Source: Apoda limacodes
Taxonomy: Eukaryota > Arthropoda > Insecta > Lepidoptera > Limacodidae
Direction of reading: 5' to 3'
Assembly: GCA_946406115.1 (NCBI GenBank)
Contig: OX291558.1
Coordinates: 21,630,205 to 21,694,204 of the forward strand
DNA length: 64,000 bases
Part shown: positions 11,966 to 24,689 of the stretch, piece after piece
How the letters are laid out: the number at the start of each line of letters is the position of its first letter
Position numbering within the stretch: position 1 is the stretch's first letter
Position numbers and translations under genes: made by a program
The notes under the pieces: generated by a model
The model's input: only the letters and a program-made list of their open reading frames with translations
What the model was told of the DNA's origin: nothing
Database searches by the model: none

Positions 11966-12460
11966 TATTTATTTTCTCGCAAATGTGATGAAACACAGTG
12001 TGTATGACACGGGCGGTACGGAATAGCAAACTAAAGCATTTGAGGTTTTAAAAAAACTTTTTCTCTAAGATTTACATTTTGCGCGTTATTGGCTTCCAAA
12101 GTTAAAAAACTTTTAAACCGCGTGATCTTAAAACTCAGAGAAAAATCACGATACTATGACTTTATAAATACTACCAAAGAAAATTACTTTGGACAAAATC
12201 GGTATGTACGTTTTTTAGATAAAGCAAAAATTAATAAACCCTAATGAATGCGTGCGACACGCACTTGGCAATGTGATTTTTAACATTGAGCTAAGTATTT
12301 TTTTTTAATAACATAACATTAATATTATAAATGGAGCCCTTCAATATACGTATTTATTATTATTAATACGTATTAAAAAATTAAAAAAATACCTACATAT
12401 AAAAATATTACAGGAATGATTATAAAAAAAATTTGTCCCAAATTTTGTTTTTAGACCCTA

Positions 12461-12640
12461 AAATGCTGGTGGCATCACGTCGCTGAATGGCGATGCCTTT
12501 GAGCGAGGTATTGACCAGCTCTGTTACCTCATGAGGCAAGGACTAACCGTTTAGAAAACTCTTTCATGAAAAAACTTAGTGTTTGAGGACCATGGACCCA
12601 TAGTTTCTGCAGCAAGCGCCAGAAACACATAATAATTAAT
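12461..12640 (-). pseudogene. LINE C-terminal coding relic
   Basis: The minus strand reads FLALAAETMGPWSSNTKFF, then after a frame change KEFSKRLVLAS and GNRAGQYLAQR, then a degenerate end. This is the conserved C-terminal segment of some insect LINE polyproteins (a xxETxGPW...QRxSxAIQRGNAAS pattern). At least two frame changes and an internal stop mark it as a relic. No RT domain is found next to it. Confidence 0.55.
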
Positions 12641-12860
12641 TAAAGTGTAATATCTGCTTGCGTACCTATTTGTGATTTTTCAGTTAAGTGAAGTAGGAAG
12701 GGGCTAGTGTAGCATCCCACATCAGACTACTCCACGGTTCCAGTGTTGCGTCATCTGGTCTTCTCCCATCGTCTCTCAACATACCAGATGCTTCTAAAAT
12801 TGAGAATACGGAGAGAGAGAGATCCTTAATTGTGCCGTGACACGAGCACAAGCGTGTAAA

Positions 12861-13256
12861 CTATTTGCTTGGCCCGCCAACGCGCGCAGAGCTGCGTGCC
12901 GTGCTGCTTCCCGGGCTGCATTTGCGCTTCTGAACGTAATTTGTTAAAAACTGCTGGGGCGCTCTATGTACAAGAGAGTCTATGATTTCCTGATTCATCT
13001 CCAGATTTACTTCATACATATAAATTAGAGTGACAAATTGCAATAACAAGACGTAATGCAACAGTGATTCGTAACGCATTAAAATCCCGTGCAGCCAATG
13101 TCCCGATTCTTTTTCTATACAGCTGACGCGGCTATGGGGGCCGTGGACGTCTATGGTGCAACGGCATCCTGACGCGGCTATGGGGACAGTGTAGGTCAAT
13201 GGTACAACTTTGTAAACAAAGCAGTATAAACTATTTTTACCGGGGGTAAATTCCAT
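12861..13256 (-). CDS. Unrecognised 131-codon open frame with an internal duplication
   Basis: The open frame is in a GC-richer island (12840-13260). I recognise no domain. Its middle has a hydrophobic run (HYVLLLQFVTLIYMYEV). The DNA contains two direct copies of a roughly 45-base unit (13123-13165 and 13170-13210) beginning TGACGCGGCTATGGGG. A transposon-derived fragment is as likely as a gene. There is no splice or family support, so treat it as hypothetical. Confidence 0.2.
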   Translation of the reverse strand: MEFTPGKNSLYCFVYKVVPLTYTVPIAASGCRCTIDVHGPHSRVSCIEKESGHWLHGILMRYESLLHYVLLLQFVTLIYMYEVNLEMNQEIIDSLVHRAPQQFLTNYVQKRKCSPGSSTARSSARVGGPSK

Positions 13257-14060
13257 ATGTTTTGCTTAGGACAGACATCCAAGCCTATCTAGCCTCACTC
13301 AAGCACAAAACCATAGTAAATTGAATTAGTTTGAAATATTACTGATGAGACAGTTCACATTATAATGAACAGGGCAGAAAAAATATGGCTATATCTTATT
13401 CTAAAATTTTGCGCGCCGAAGATTCGGGTATGAAGATTCAGATGATAAAATTAGTAAATATAAAGGTATCGAGATTTTTTTTAAACTTCATTCCATAAAT
13501 CACCCATCAATAGTTTTTTATAGCGGAGCTTTAGTGCGGAAATCTCAGACAAAAGCTCCAAACCATTCGGCAGTGCAATAAATTTCACGTATCTCAGACG
13601 TGCCAATGATTTTCCTCCTCACAGGTTCGTGAGATTTATAGGATTTTCAAAAATTTGGATGGATTTTTTTGTATGTTGCCCTTGTTTCTACGTGTCTTTA
13701 GTCTGTGTTTCATTTTCTTACTATCTTGTTTGTGTAAACGAATTAATCAAATGTATAGCAATACATAGCAGAAGTATTATGTGACTACATTTGGAGTCCT
13801 TTCTTCTTATATAAATCGAAAAGTAAGTAAATAAATGAGAAACCTCATACTTCGCACTTAGAAACAAAGGCTGTCGATAAAGAAATTCACCCTAATGGCG
13901 TGGGCTGCCTACATCCTTGTAAGAAAGTTTTCTTTGGCAAGCTATAGATGTACTTAGGTGTATACAGATCGTCCACGTAGATATTATTACGTTATAGTTA
14001 TACCTTTGGAACTTTGAATTTTTTGGGATAAAAGCCTATGTTATTCTTCTTTTCTTCAAC
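13257..14060. other. Intergenic, nothing recognised
   Basis: No coding or repeat structure can be supported in this stretch. Confidence 0.35.
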
Positions 14061-14160
14061 TATCCATGTACCAAATTTCAGCCCAATTGGATGCTCCATT
14101 GTGACGTGGAGAAAGGACAAACAAAGTTACTGTCGCATTAATTATATTAGTATCGATGGA
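14061..14160 (+). repeat. Lepidopteran-type LINE/SINE 3' tail
   Basis: The run ACCAAATTTCAGCCCAATTGG, then AAGTTACTGTCGCATTAAT, then ATATTAGTATCGATGG follows the wording of 3' tails very common in Lepidoptera ('aaatttcatcaaaatcggtt...ttactttcgcatttataatattagtat'). No coding sequence is attached. Confidence 0.5.
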
Positions 14161-15985
14161 TTTGCATAAAATAAACCAAAAGCAAATGCTGCCAATTGAT
14201 TTGATTGCTTTAAGTAGTAGCTTTTTGTCACTTTAAATCCTATAATAATGCATCAGTAAGAATGAGTAACTATTAAGTATTTGATAAAAGAGAATATTCT
14301 TGAAAGATTGTTGCAAAAAATGTAATTTTAATAATGTTGTTAAGTGGAAATATCCCAACCAGGTGAATTCAAAAATAGGTAGGTATTTAAGAAACATTTG
14401 CTGTCACGCTAGAATTCCAGAGCCAAGTTCCAATTTGCTATACTGAATTTGATTTATCAGATGAAGACTGATGATTGATGACTATTATGATGACTGATAG
14501 TCACAATCATCAAAATCGGTGTATCAGCTTCCGCACTTTTCTTTACACAATCTCAAACAAATTCTATTACTTCACCTGACACGTAATAAATTACTTGGTG
14601 TTAGTATGTTTTGTTTTCTGAGACATTAATGGTTTACATATTTACTAAGCACAAGTCTCATAAATGTCATAAAAAGTGGCAATTTTTGGACTAGTGAAAA
14701 ACCCCAAGCGCGTATTTTTTTTAATCAAATACAAAATTAAATTCAGGGACCTTTAAAGATTATGGTAGATAATTTTTTTATGAAAAATATTCTACCGTGT
14801 TTACCCTTAAGGGTATGTATACTATGTCCAAAACAAATTAAGTTCCGCAGAATTTACATTGTAAAACTCCAAATTTTAATGAAATCGCTTAAAACAATAA
14901 CTTAAAGTTAATAAGGCTTAGGGACAAACTTGAAAGTGGGTAACTTTCCGAGGACGCAACGCGCTATTGTGTTTGTTCCTAACTTCCTGCTAAGTCACCG
15001 CTGGTAAAGTGAAGCTATTGTTTTGAAGGCTTTTTGTTTTATAAAAGTCTCCAAAAATAATTACAACTTCATAAATTCCGTAAAGGCTTTAAAAAGTCAC
15101 AGAAAAAAATATCCTGAACATCTACTTTCAAACCTTCGACGCAGTTTTTCCTACAAACTTTATTCTCAATGATCCACTATAAACAAATTCGCTATTTAAA
15201 ACGCGTTATAAACATTACAATGTATCACCATAAACTCAGCATATAATACTAACCTGGGTTTTTATTTCAATAATTGATAAAATTTATTAAGTAATAAATG
15301 ATTAAATAAATAAAAAAACTCGACTGCAAAAACATTAAGAACTAAAAAAAAAATTAGTTGCACATAAGACATACCAAATATTAAACTAAAAATGTAAAGA
15401 ATTTAAGAACTTGGTTATATATTGACGCGCAACAAACAATTAGATGTGATAATAATGATTTAAGTATGTTTTCAAATATTTGATAATTTTTTTAAATGTA
15501 TTTTAGGCTTCCTTATGGTTCCACAAGCAGTAGCGGGATCCGAACTGGTTTTTGGTTAAGGTATAGCGGAAAGGACGGAAAAGGACACAATATAAATATT
15601 TCGCAAAGCTAGTAATAAATAAAAACGAATAGAACTGGAGGTCTTAAATTTGAACTAGACAGATCTGAAACCATTTAAATACTATGGGTATTTCCACAAC
15701 AGTATATTCAAAAGAAAATTATTTATTTTACACCATTTATTCAGAAGCTTTGCAGAACAAAAGCACATTTTGTCTATTACATTGGACTTTAGTTAACGTA
15801 AACAAGGGTAATTTACTTCACGTTAACGCTCGCTCGTTAACACCTCGCCATAACGAGACTTTAATAAATGAACAGCCACTGATAAAGTGAAAACCGGACG
15901 AAACATCGAATGGGAATTCATAAAACCATAATTACTTTTTAGACTTAATATAACATTATAATTTACTATTACAACATGTATCCCC
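14161..15985. other. AT-rich intergenic, nothing recognised
   Basis: No supported gene or structured repeat. The 68-codon open frame at 15684-15890 has no recognisable motif. Confidence 0.35.
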
Positions 15986-15987
15986 TT

Positions 15988-16200
15988 AGATCGCTTGGGT
16001 TGCGAAATGAGCTCCCTGCCAAGGTTTTGTCTAAGAACTACAGTATGGGGTTCTTCGAGAAAGAAGTTATTAGATTTTTGGAGGGTCGGCAACACGCGAG
16101 TTACAAGTCCTGGTGTTACAAGCGTCCATAGGCTACGGTGACCGCTTACCATCAGGCGGTCCGTAAGCTTGTTTACCATCTTAGTGGTATAAATAAAAAT
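15988..16200 (+). mobile_element. LINE family A 3' fragment
   Basis: The sequence aligns with the last part of the family A copy at 58660-59463: GAGCTCCCTGCCAAGG, the FFxKEVIRF-coding segment, CCATCAGGCGG and the GTGGTATAA end. It is 5'-truncated and has small indels that break the frame. The overlapping long open frame on the opposite strand is a shadow. Confidence 0.8.
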
Positions 16201-16486
16201 GGTTATCAGAGATATTACGAATGTCAACAGTTACTCGTCACGACCTATAATTTTAAAATGCTCGTAACATCCACGTTTTACCGATGGTATTCCATCCGAC
16301 AAACTTGAGAGGAATCGACCTTATGGCCGTACCAGCATAGATTAAAAAGAGATACTATATTATATATAGTATTAGATGGACATCTGTCCTAATACTTCGC
16401 TAAGTATTATAAGTTTTTGAAGTAAAAACTTCTTTAGCGGCGCTGTGCACTTTTTTGTGATGGGTAAAAACTGTTAAACTCGCGTC

Positions 16487-16545
16487 AGGTCACGTGTCCT
16501 GATCGAAAATTCGTAAGATGTCACTCGCGTTAGGACACGTGACCT
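16487..16545. promoter_or_regulatory. Inverted pair of AGGTCACGTGTCCT E-box motifs
   Basis: AGGTCACGTGTCCT at 16487-16500 and its exact reverse complement at 16532-16545 lie 31 bases apart. Each is a near-palindrome centred on CACGTG, and each is preceded by CTCGCGT. This could be a paired bHLH-factor site, or merely the arms of a small foldback repeat. No gene is nearby. Confidence 0.25.
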
Positions 16546-17864
16546 TTATTTACATTAGGTTAGTTTTTATTTTTAGTATATGGCGATTATGAGTAGTACA
16601 GGGAGGTTGGATATGGGATTTTAATTCTATGACAGATTGTGCTGTCAAATATACAACTTCAAAAAAGTAAATAAACAAAAGTTATTATTTTTAATAAATA
16701 AATATGGATAAGAAGTGATGGGAAGTAAATAGCGAGTATGTTTTCACTTCTGCCGGCACTCCCGGAGTGCAACCCGTTTTTTTTTTTCAGTAGCAATAGA
16801 TGATTTTTTTTAAATAGTAGCAAAGTGGTAGCATGGATTTGGAGCAGCTAGTTGCCTACATTTTTTAAATTTTAATGATTGATTTTAGGTAAACAAAAGT
16901 TTAAAAAATATTCTTTATTGCATGTATATATAATCTATTTATATATACATTTTGTCATTTATATTAGCAGAAATAAGTATTTCTCATATTATAGAGAATC
17001 GTATGTCTTATGCAAATGATGATGGCTTTTCTGAAACTGCTTTCCTTAATTGGTTGCTTCTTAAGTATACTGGTTCCATTTGTAAAAGTGGTGTTCGAAG
17101 GATTCGGATTATTATCTATATAGTTGACAAAACCTGTAACAGAAAACTTTATTATACTTGGTACTATCTGTTTACTAAAATCGTAAGCATTATATAACTT
17201 CGTAGACCATCCAACTTTAATTTCAAGCATACCTTTTTTTTTATCAAAATCTCGGTTAAACCCATAACCTATGATGATATTTAAGACGATTTTTAGGGTG
17301 TCACTGGGACCATATTAAAGTTTGTCTGTGCCCTTTTAAACTATTGTAATGAGATGAATGAAAAGAATCTGTCTTCAGCGTCCTATATCCTGACTGTTGA
17401 GACACGGGCCAAATCACTCTCGCCAAAAGTAAGGGTAAAGCCACAAGGCTGGTTAGGACAATATGCTATTTTATATGCAAACCCATTCAAATGAAATTCG
17501 TCGGTTAACCTCTTTCTTGAATTTGGATCTATTTAAATGAGTGATTTCTGCGCACTAGCTAATCCTAGGTATGTATGCCTTTCTCAAAAATGACAGTGTT
17601 ATACTATACCAATACCATTAAGAACTGGTAAATAACTTCAAATGATATTTTTTTTTACAAGCATTTATGCAGTTAATATTATGAACTCAGTAGGGTGTAT
17701 AGGTGTGTTTTAAAGACATAGGGACCTGGACAGCGTATTTTCTTGTAAGCGGTGAAAAAAGTGGTCCATAGGACAGATTTATAAAACAATGAATTATATA
17801 ATAATAGAACTAATAATAAAAACTTTAACTTTTTATCGTATTATTCTAAACAGCGCCAAATGGC

Positions 17865-18290
17865 AATATCCTACTTATATTATAAATGTAAAAGTTTGTA
17901 TGTCTGGATGGATGTTTGTTACTCAATCACGCTTTAACGAGGCAAGGATTTCTTATTAAAATATTGATAAGGTTTAAGTACCGAATTGGTGCTATTTGGT
18001 ACCTTTGTTTAAAAAAATTACCTTTCAGTGTAGCAAAAAATGAATATAATAGTTTTGGTCGGAATTTTTAAAAGATCTTTTTTTTTTCGAAATATCGTGT
18101 TTTTACAAAAAAATAGAACTAGACAGGTAAGCCTAAACCCTGTAGATCTAAGTGCAAAATTTTATACAAATTGTTACAGCCGTTTCTAAGATTCGCAAAT
18201 ATATTGGTCGAGGTGTGGAATTATGACAAGGTTAAGCTGGTCAAAAAAAACCCGGGCAAGTGTGAGTCGGCTAGTGCAGCGAGGATTCCG
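17865..18290 (-). repeat. Lepidopteran LINE tail, reverse orientation
   Basis: It begins with CTTATATTATAAATGTAAAAG, then GTCTGGATGGATGTTTGTTACTC, and ends with CCCGGGCAAGTGTGAGTCGG. Both ends use wording typical of dispersed lepidopteran repeats read backwards. There is no coding sequence inside. Confidence 0.5.
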
Positions 18291-19100
18291 TACAAATTTA
18301 TTATATGTAGATAGTTCTTCCATCATGAAATCAAGTTTCACAGGTTTATGCCTTAATTATCAGTTTTTGGATGTTTTCCTGTATTTGTGATGTAATATGT
18401 TATATTAAAAAACAATATACCTACAGCTGTTTCATTTTTGTACGAAAAACTATAAATAAAAACGTCCACACAAATTTACTCTTTACAAGTCGAAAAAAGG
18501 TTTCTAACCCCTGCACTCGCCAACGCTGAGCTCGTTTTCTTATTATGACGAAGATCCGCACTAACTACTGTAAAACTATGATAACATTTTAAGGTGCTCG
18601 CCTTTAGAATAAAATACCCTCAACTATAAAAAAACTGGTTGCCTGTAAAGTCGGTATACGGGCGAAAGTTTTACGTGACAATGATTTTATGTCTGTCTCT
18701 CTCGCTCTTAGGCGGGCGCGTGCCTCTCACTCGCTCTCATTGTGAGCGCATAACGTGAGCGGAGCGTAACGCAGTTTCTTGAAGTGTCACCCGGCAAACC
18801 AATTTATAAGACGTTGTCACGTCAAAAATGTAAACTCGTTCAACGCATTCAAAAAGCGACTTGCTCAACATGTATTGGAAACACTATTATAAAACGCAAG
18901 TAAATCATCGAAATAGTGAATACTTTGTACGGGTAATACTTTTGTGCATTCTGTTTAACTTACGACGACGAACAAAGTTATGTATTCATTATTATGTATT
19001 TTGTAAGTTATGTATTCTCATGGAAGTGACTTAGGTCTTATATGAGAATAAATTTCTTTAAACCTAAACCTTCATCTAGCTTCTTGCCAAATTTTACCCC
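18291..19100. other. Intergenic with one GC-rich patch
   Basis: No genes are supported. A GC-rich patch at about 18690-18790 contains GAGCGCATAACGTGAGCGG and stands out from AT-rich surroundings. It may be part of an unrecognised transposon. Confidence 0.3.
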
Positions 19101-19120
19101 ATATCTTTTTATATATACAC

Positions 19121-19122
<2 letters not shown>

Positions 19123-19157
<35 letters not shown>
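19123..19157. repeat. (AT)n microsatellite
   Basis: About 17 AT dinucleotides in an uninterrupted run. Confidence 0.95.
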
Positions 19158-19159
<2 letters not shown>

Positions 19160-19232
19160 AGAATATAAGAATTGCTCTTTTAACTGTATTTAGTTTTATA
19201 TGGAACTTTGGAAGGTAGGTTGATGTGAACCA

Positions 19233-19625
19233 GCTTGTACGGATACAGCGCCACTTATATATGTACAAGAATTGCTCGTTTAAATGTTTAAGATTAGACA
19301 TTTATTTGACTTTACAGAAACCTTTTTTGTGAGTTTATTTTAATAAGTCAGTGATCTTGAAACAAAATAGGGGCTGGGATATCTACTGCGGTCGTAGTCT
19401 ACAAAATTGGAGAACATAAATCGAGTTAGACCTATATAAGTTTGTTTCAAACTAACTTTTTAGCTGAGACTGCAACTAGTTTAACATTATGAAAGTTTTA
19501 CTACCACCGTTTTTGTGACTTTACAGGGACGTGTAATAGCCGCAAATTAGTGGTTGAGCAATTACTTAATGCAGCTTAGTGGTTGTTTAGTAGCACTAAG
19601 CAGTTTGACAGGCGCTACAAAATTC
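19233..19625 (+). repeat. Unclassified dispersed repeat F1, copy 1
   Basis: This block is clearly similar to 24690-25135 (opposite strand) and, less well, to 21595-21855. Shared landmarks are GAATTGCTCGTTT, TTTTTTGTGAGTTTAT, GTCGTAGTCTACAAAATTGG, GAGACTGCAACTAGTTTAAC, GACTTTACAGGGACGTG and AAGCAGTTTG. It has no open frame and no obvious terminal inverted repeats or A tail, so the class is unknown. Confidence 0.7.
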
Positions 19626-20486
19626 AATCAAAGATATACAGATAATAGAGTAAGGTATTAATTATAAAACATAAAAACTTATAGATATAGATAGAAAGTA
19701 GTATCTACAAAACATGTTTAATACAAAATCAATATAATGTGGCTTTTTGAATATTTTTGGGATTTCTAAGTAACTTTTCATAAAATGTATAATTTTCAAG
19801 ATATTTACTTTTAGATTTAAAAAAAAACTAGTGTGTTCTGAGAATCTAAAAAGGATCACGATAATGAAGCATTTTCAACTTAAATTATTTTGAATCGGTT
19901 ACCAAGTTTATTAGATATCCTTATAATTCTCATTCTCGTGTTTATAAAGCTGGTGTAGCTAAATCATAAGGCCGCGATGCAACTTACACGGAGAAAAAAA
20001 CTTAAATTTCAAGTTAATAATACTAATAACCACTAAAATATTAGTAATTTTCGAGGATAAGTAATTTACACTGACGGTTACCAATGAGTTTTACTTTTTG
20101 TATTTATTTACAGAAATAAAACTAGTCTGGTTGGAATAACAGTGCTGTTTACTAAAAACAAGTAATATTATAGAATGCAAAAAACTAACACGCTTACACA
20201 ATCAGCGTTTAATTACACCGTTACGAGAGGTAGGTAGGTGGATCCTGATGAAGCTCTGTGATGCAAAGCGTACGGTTGATAAATGGTCAGTGCACCTGTT
20301 AGATGAAGGAAGGGCTGCGGTGGATAGGGGTCACAACAAATCTGTTCAGCTCAGAGTTTCTATTTGTGGAGCAGCGGTAAAGGGGAATCCCCCGCCATGA
20401 GAGGAGTTACACCTGGAGAACTCCTTGTCACACTAATTTGACCAACTTGTCATACTTGCATTTTGGAATGTCGGTATATATGCGAA

Positions 20487-20507
20487 CTATCGAAAAAACT
20501 TCGATAG
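20487..20507. other. Perfect 8-bp stem hairpin (CTATCGAA/TTCGATAG)
   Basis: CTATCGAA, loop AAAAC, then TTCGATAG. The flanks are GCG on both sides. It may be a foldback repeat remnant. No gene context. Confidence 0.4.
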
Positions 20508-21594
20508 CGCGATGTAAGACGCGTGACGTCAACCTTAATTCGTAGCAGTACGGTATGATGTTTGTTGTAAGTAAACTTCACTAATTCTTAGAAAGGCGTT
20601 TGTAAACGTTAATTGGCCTTCAATGTAATGGCAAGTAGTGTTTTATCTGCCCACTTTAATAAAACTTTTTGTAATCTTTAGTAAGCTTTATATGTTCATA
20701 TTAACTACCCTACTCATAAATTCGAGGAAAGTTTTATAGGATTTGTAAAATTCTGTAATCCGAAGTAATAAATATTTATTACGGAAATGAATAAAACTAT
20801 GCAATTAATAAAATGTACTAAAATTTATTTTGTTTTGTAATTTTCAGATTGTTTTTTGAAATTAATAAAATTTAGTATTAATGCATTACTTATAAAAAAC
20901 AGTTTTTTAATTCGAACAATATTTTTTTTCTCCGTTTAAGCCATATTTTTTTGCTAAAAACTTTGACTTAATTATTGAAATAAATAAAGTTAGCAAACAA
21001 ATAGCAAAAAAATGCTTAAGTTGTACCGTTGCCTTATGATTTGGCTACGCCAGCTTTTTAGACACATTCTAATTCTAATAATTTTAGCTGCTTTTATTAG
21101 AATCAAATGCAATGTTGGCACAATCGCCATTTTGATATTATATTTTTAGTATTAAATACAACAAGATAATGCACTAGACAAAAGTAGGTTTCGTAACGTC
21201 AATTATTTTCAATCTTTAAAATTTTATAGTTTTGCTATATTTGCACGAATACTACGTATATGATCCAGCTAGCTGTATAGGCTAGATTCTATTCTATCTT
21301 AATAAATAAAATAACATTACTATATGCTACCATTTTGTATGGAGCATTTTTGTCGATTTCAAAAGATTCGTAAGCGACACAATTTTAAATATTAATGTTC
21401 ACTGACCGAGAAATTTCATTTCCATTCGTATTCACTATAAAGTATTTAGAAATATTAGATTCCGTAGTCAAACAAGGAAGTTATATATTTTAAGAAAGTC
21501 TCAACCAACTATTTTAAAACAGCCAGATTTCAGTTTCGTAACAGATTTTGGATAATGTTTAAATAAAAAAAAAGTGTAAATTTTACGAAAGCCT

Positions 21595-21855
21595 ATTTCT
21601 TATGTGAGTTTATTTGAATCACTCAGTTGTCTTAAAACAAGCAGTAGCTATGCTGCGGTTGTCGGCTACAAAAGGAAAAATAAATTAGTTTCGAGTTATA
21701 AGTTTCTTATAAGGCGGACATTGCAGCTTAATATGGCTGGTTACATTATTTTGCTACCTGCTGTTTAGGGATGTGTACTAGCGACAAATTAGTGGTTGTA
21801 CAATAAATGCAGCTTAGTAGTTGCATAGTAACACTAAGCAGTTTGGTGTTGTAGT
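21595..21855 (+). repeat. Unclassified dispersed repeat F1, copy 2 (diverged)
   Basis: It shares TGTGAGTTTATT, the CTGCGGTTGTCGGCTACAAAA landmark region, GGGATGTGTACTAGC, AAATTAGTGGTTG and ACACTAAGCAGTTTGG with copies at 19233 and 24690 in the same order. It is more diverged and lacks the outer left part. Confidence 0.55.
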
Positions 21856-21989
21856 GTTTATGAACAAAAATTTTAGATACTAATTCATCTCTTAGAACCT
21901 TTTAGTATTTATTAGTAGGTAAGAGATACTAATCTATCTCTAAGGTTCTCTGTTCCACTAATAAACGTAAGCTCTCTTGAGAAACTTTA

Positions 21990-23160
21990 AAACGACAAAG
22001 CGCCAAGTGGAATTGCAATAGATCTTTAATACCGTCCTACATAACGGAATAACACCAGAAACATGAATCAGACGGTCGTAGTTCAACTTTAAAAGGAGAT
22101 GAGAGGCTCCAAAAAAATTACAGACCGATCTCACACATGAGCCACGCCTGTAAGATATTACGAATCGTCTCTCCCGCAGACGTGACAACTTTCATCTTTC
22201 AGAAATGAGTGTGTTTCGAAAAGTCTACAGCACCGTAGACAATATCCACACACTGCGACAGATTATACAGAAGACCAAAAAGTATAATCATCCCTAATGT
22301 CTTGCCTTGCCTTCGTGTACTACGAAAAAGCTTTTGATTTCATCGACATTTGGGCTGCTCTGGAATACTTGCAACGATACAAAGTCGATCGGGGATATGT
22401 CAAGGTGCTGAGATGATTATATTATAATACCTCTACCGTAAATGTTTAAGTACAGGACTAGTAGAAAAAACCTATTTTGTTGCGCAGGGGAGTACGACAG
22501 GGAGATGTGATTTCTCCAATATCGTACTCTAGCGCACTGGAGGATGTTTTAAAGATACTGGACTGGAAAAATTGTGGCATTTCTAAAAACGTGAGTTCAT
22601 TTATTACCTCCGATTCGCCGTTCTGTTCGAGAGTACGTCAGAAAATCACACTAGGTAAAAACAACTTCCATAAGAAATCAGACATAAGAATTTAGTTGGG
22701 CTGGGCGGCCATTAGAGAGTCACCCATACCTCAATGTTTGATGGCGAAGGTCAATCAATCTTGCCTGACATGACCTACGGTATGGAAACGTGGGTACTGA
22801 CAATAGGGCTGATCAGAAAATTAAAAGCGAGTTGTGAAGAAAGTTATGCTTGGTGTTTCTTCGAAGGATATTAGGAGCAATGACGAATTCCGACAACGTA
22901 CTAACGTAACCGACATTGGCAGAGGCCTGGCTATATCTGTTGTAGCAGAACGATGGCCGTTAGCGTAGAGGTGTTTTTGAGTGGTGACCATGAATCGGTA
23001 AGCTTAGCGTGTGTCGTCCCACAGGTGGACCGGTGATCTAAAGAAGGTAGCCAGAAGTAGCTGGATGACAAAGGTAGAGGACCGAATGTGGTGGCGGTCC
23101 TTGGAAAAAGGTTATATCCAGCAAGAGACTGATATAGTCTGATTGATGATGACGAAATAA
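21990..23160 (+). pseudogene. RTE-type LINE relic (reverse transcriptase to 3' end)
   Basis: The forward frames read, with frameshifts: NQTVVVQLFK and NYRPISLMSHAYKILRIVSR (about 22060-22180), STVDNIHTLRQIIQKTKKY (22230-22290), a degenerate FVxYEKAFD region, LRRGVRQGDVISP (about 22480) and an LEDVLKILDW segment. Then come DMTYGMETWVLTIG (about 22760) and a degenerate C-terminal part ending near a TGATTGATGATGACGA tail at about 23140. This order and the short TGA-rich tail fit the RTE clade. Stops and frame changes are frequent, and the YADD-equivalent region is not preserved. Confidence 0.75.
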
Positions 23161-24060
23161 CAAAAAAAATGAGCGTGTTTGTGTGATACAAAACGAAAAA
23201 ATGATGGTGGATTACAACGGGATGGCCACCTTTGTGTGTAAAGCTCTATTTACGTTGCACAAATACGTAGGAAACTCTCAAATGGACATTCTCAATTTTC
23301 AGTGCTAGGGTAACAATAAGTTCGCCACCTCCCAGATAGCAGGCAAATCCCGCTAAAGGGCTCTTGCAGGGGTTGATAATATGACTCTATATCTCTTTCT
23401 GATTGAATAAACACAACAACATTGCGAAGTGGCATTTAATAACCTAGTGCGATGTTTGATACACTAAGAGCAGTATCCTCGCACCTAAAAGACTATGATA
23501 GACTTCTGAAATAAATTACAAATTCTACGCAAGTAAAACTACGGGGTAAAGATAGGCAAGTTTGGTAATTAAATAAAGAGTATTACTATTAGAATCGACT
23601 AATAAAACAAAACTAGACATTGCTCTGCGCCGAATTTATTGAAGCAGACATTAATATAGTCTTGAGATGGGTAATTTGTTTCATGTTAACGACATTTTCA
23701 CCGCGTCCACCACCTCGAAGCTTAAATAAATGAGGCGTCGCAATCGTACTGTAACAAATTACAAGATATTGGGGACGATTACAATAAGAGGCTTGCTCAT
23801 AAATTACACTTTTATGTTGAATGTTTCGGTAATTTAATACAAATCATATTTATTTTGTATTATATTGTAAATGTGATTATAAATAATAGGATTTTCGCGC
23901 GGCTTGGTACGCTCGAAATTCTATATCGCCTTGGGTTTTCCATGGGAACTCCTTGATTAATCTGTATTTTAACTATTTGTTCTTTTTTGTTTGTTTTTTT
24001 ACTTATCTGCTAGTTAGTTAAGCCTAGTTGTATTGCACTACCATTTACAATTATATTTAA
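23161..24060. other. Intergenic, nothing recognised
   Basis: No gene supported. The segment at 23210-23400 is GC-richer but matches nothing I know. Confidence 0.35.
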
Positions 24061-24068
24061 AGCTTGTG

Positions 24069-24155
24069 GTTAGCTGGTAAAGAATGCCGGATGGCATTAA
24101 GCTCGCCACTGTACACTTTTGTTTGTGCAAAAAGAATAAATAAATAAATAAATAT
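24069..24155 (+). repeat. LINE 3' tail with (AAAT)n end
   Basis: AGAATGCCGGATGGCATTAAG, then CGCCACTGTACACTTT, TTTGTGCAAAAAGAATAAA and an (AAAT)n end. This wording is a well-known 3' tail in lepidopteran transcripts and genomes. There is no coding part upstream. Confidence 0.55.
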
Positions 24156-24689
24156 TTTTTTATGATTATAGCTTTGCTAAATATCAATTTACTCCATTCC
24201 ATGGTTGCGACCACGTGATGGAATTATGCATCGCAATTTCAAGCAACGATACTTCACAAAGGAAGCAATCTGAAAACACGTGTTAGCTTTTTTGCTAAGA
24301 AAATTCTAGTTATCAATTTTTAAGCGCCTATTATTTATAGTTTTTGAGATACTTAATTTTTTTGGTTAAATAAATTTTTTGTCCACTTAGAATGCGAATT
24401 CTATAATTGGTGAACTTAAGAAAATAAAAAAGAAGAATGTGTGTGTGCTTAAGGAAAGGGAAGATAAAGGAAATGAAAGAAAAACACAAAAGACAGGAAA
24501 AAACAGAAGGAATTTGATGCAATATAAATGCATGTTATTTTCAATTATATTTCAGTAATATGTGAAATGAATGATTATTTTTATTAACATGCAAAACTCA
24601 TAACATTTATTGAATATACGGAAGAACAGTCGACAGACTCGAAGTACAGAGTGCTCTTGGTAGTTTGTAAATTTGTTTAGGCCTTTAAT

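Noticed and set aside
16952..17230. Overlapping sense and antisense open frames
   Set aside because: They are mirror shadows of each other in AT-rich DNA; neither has a known motif.
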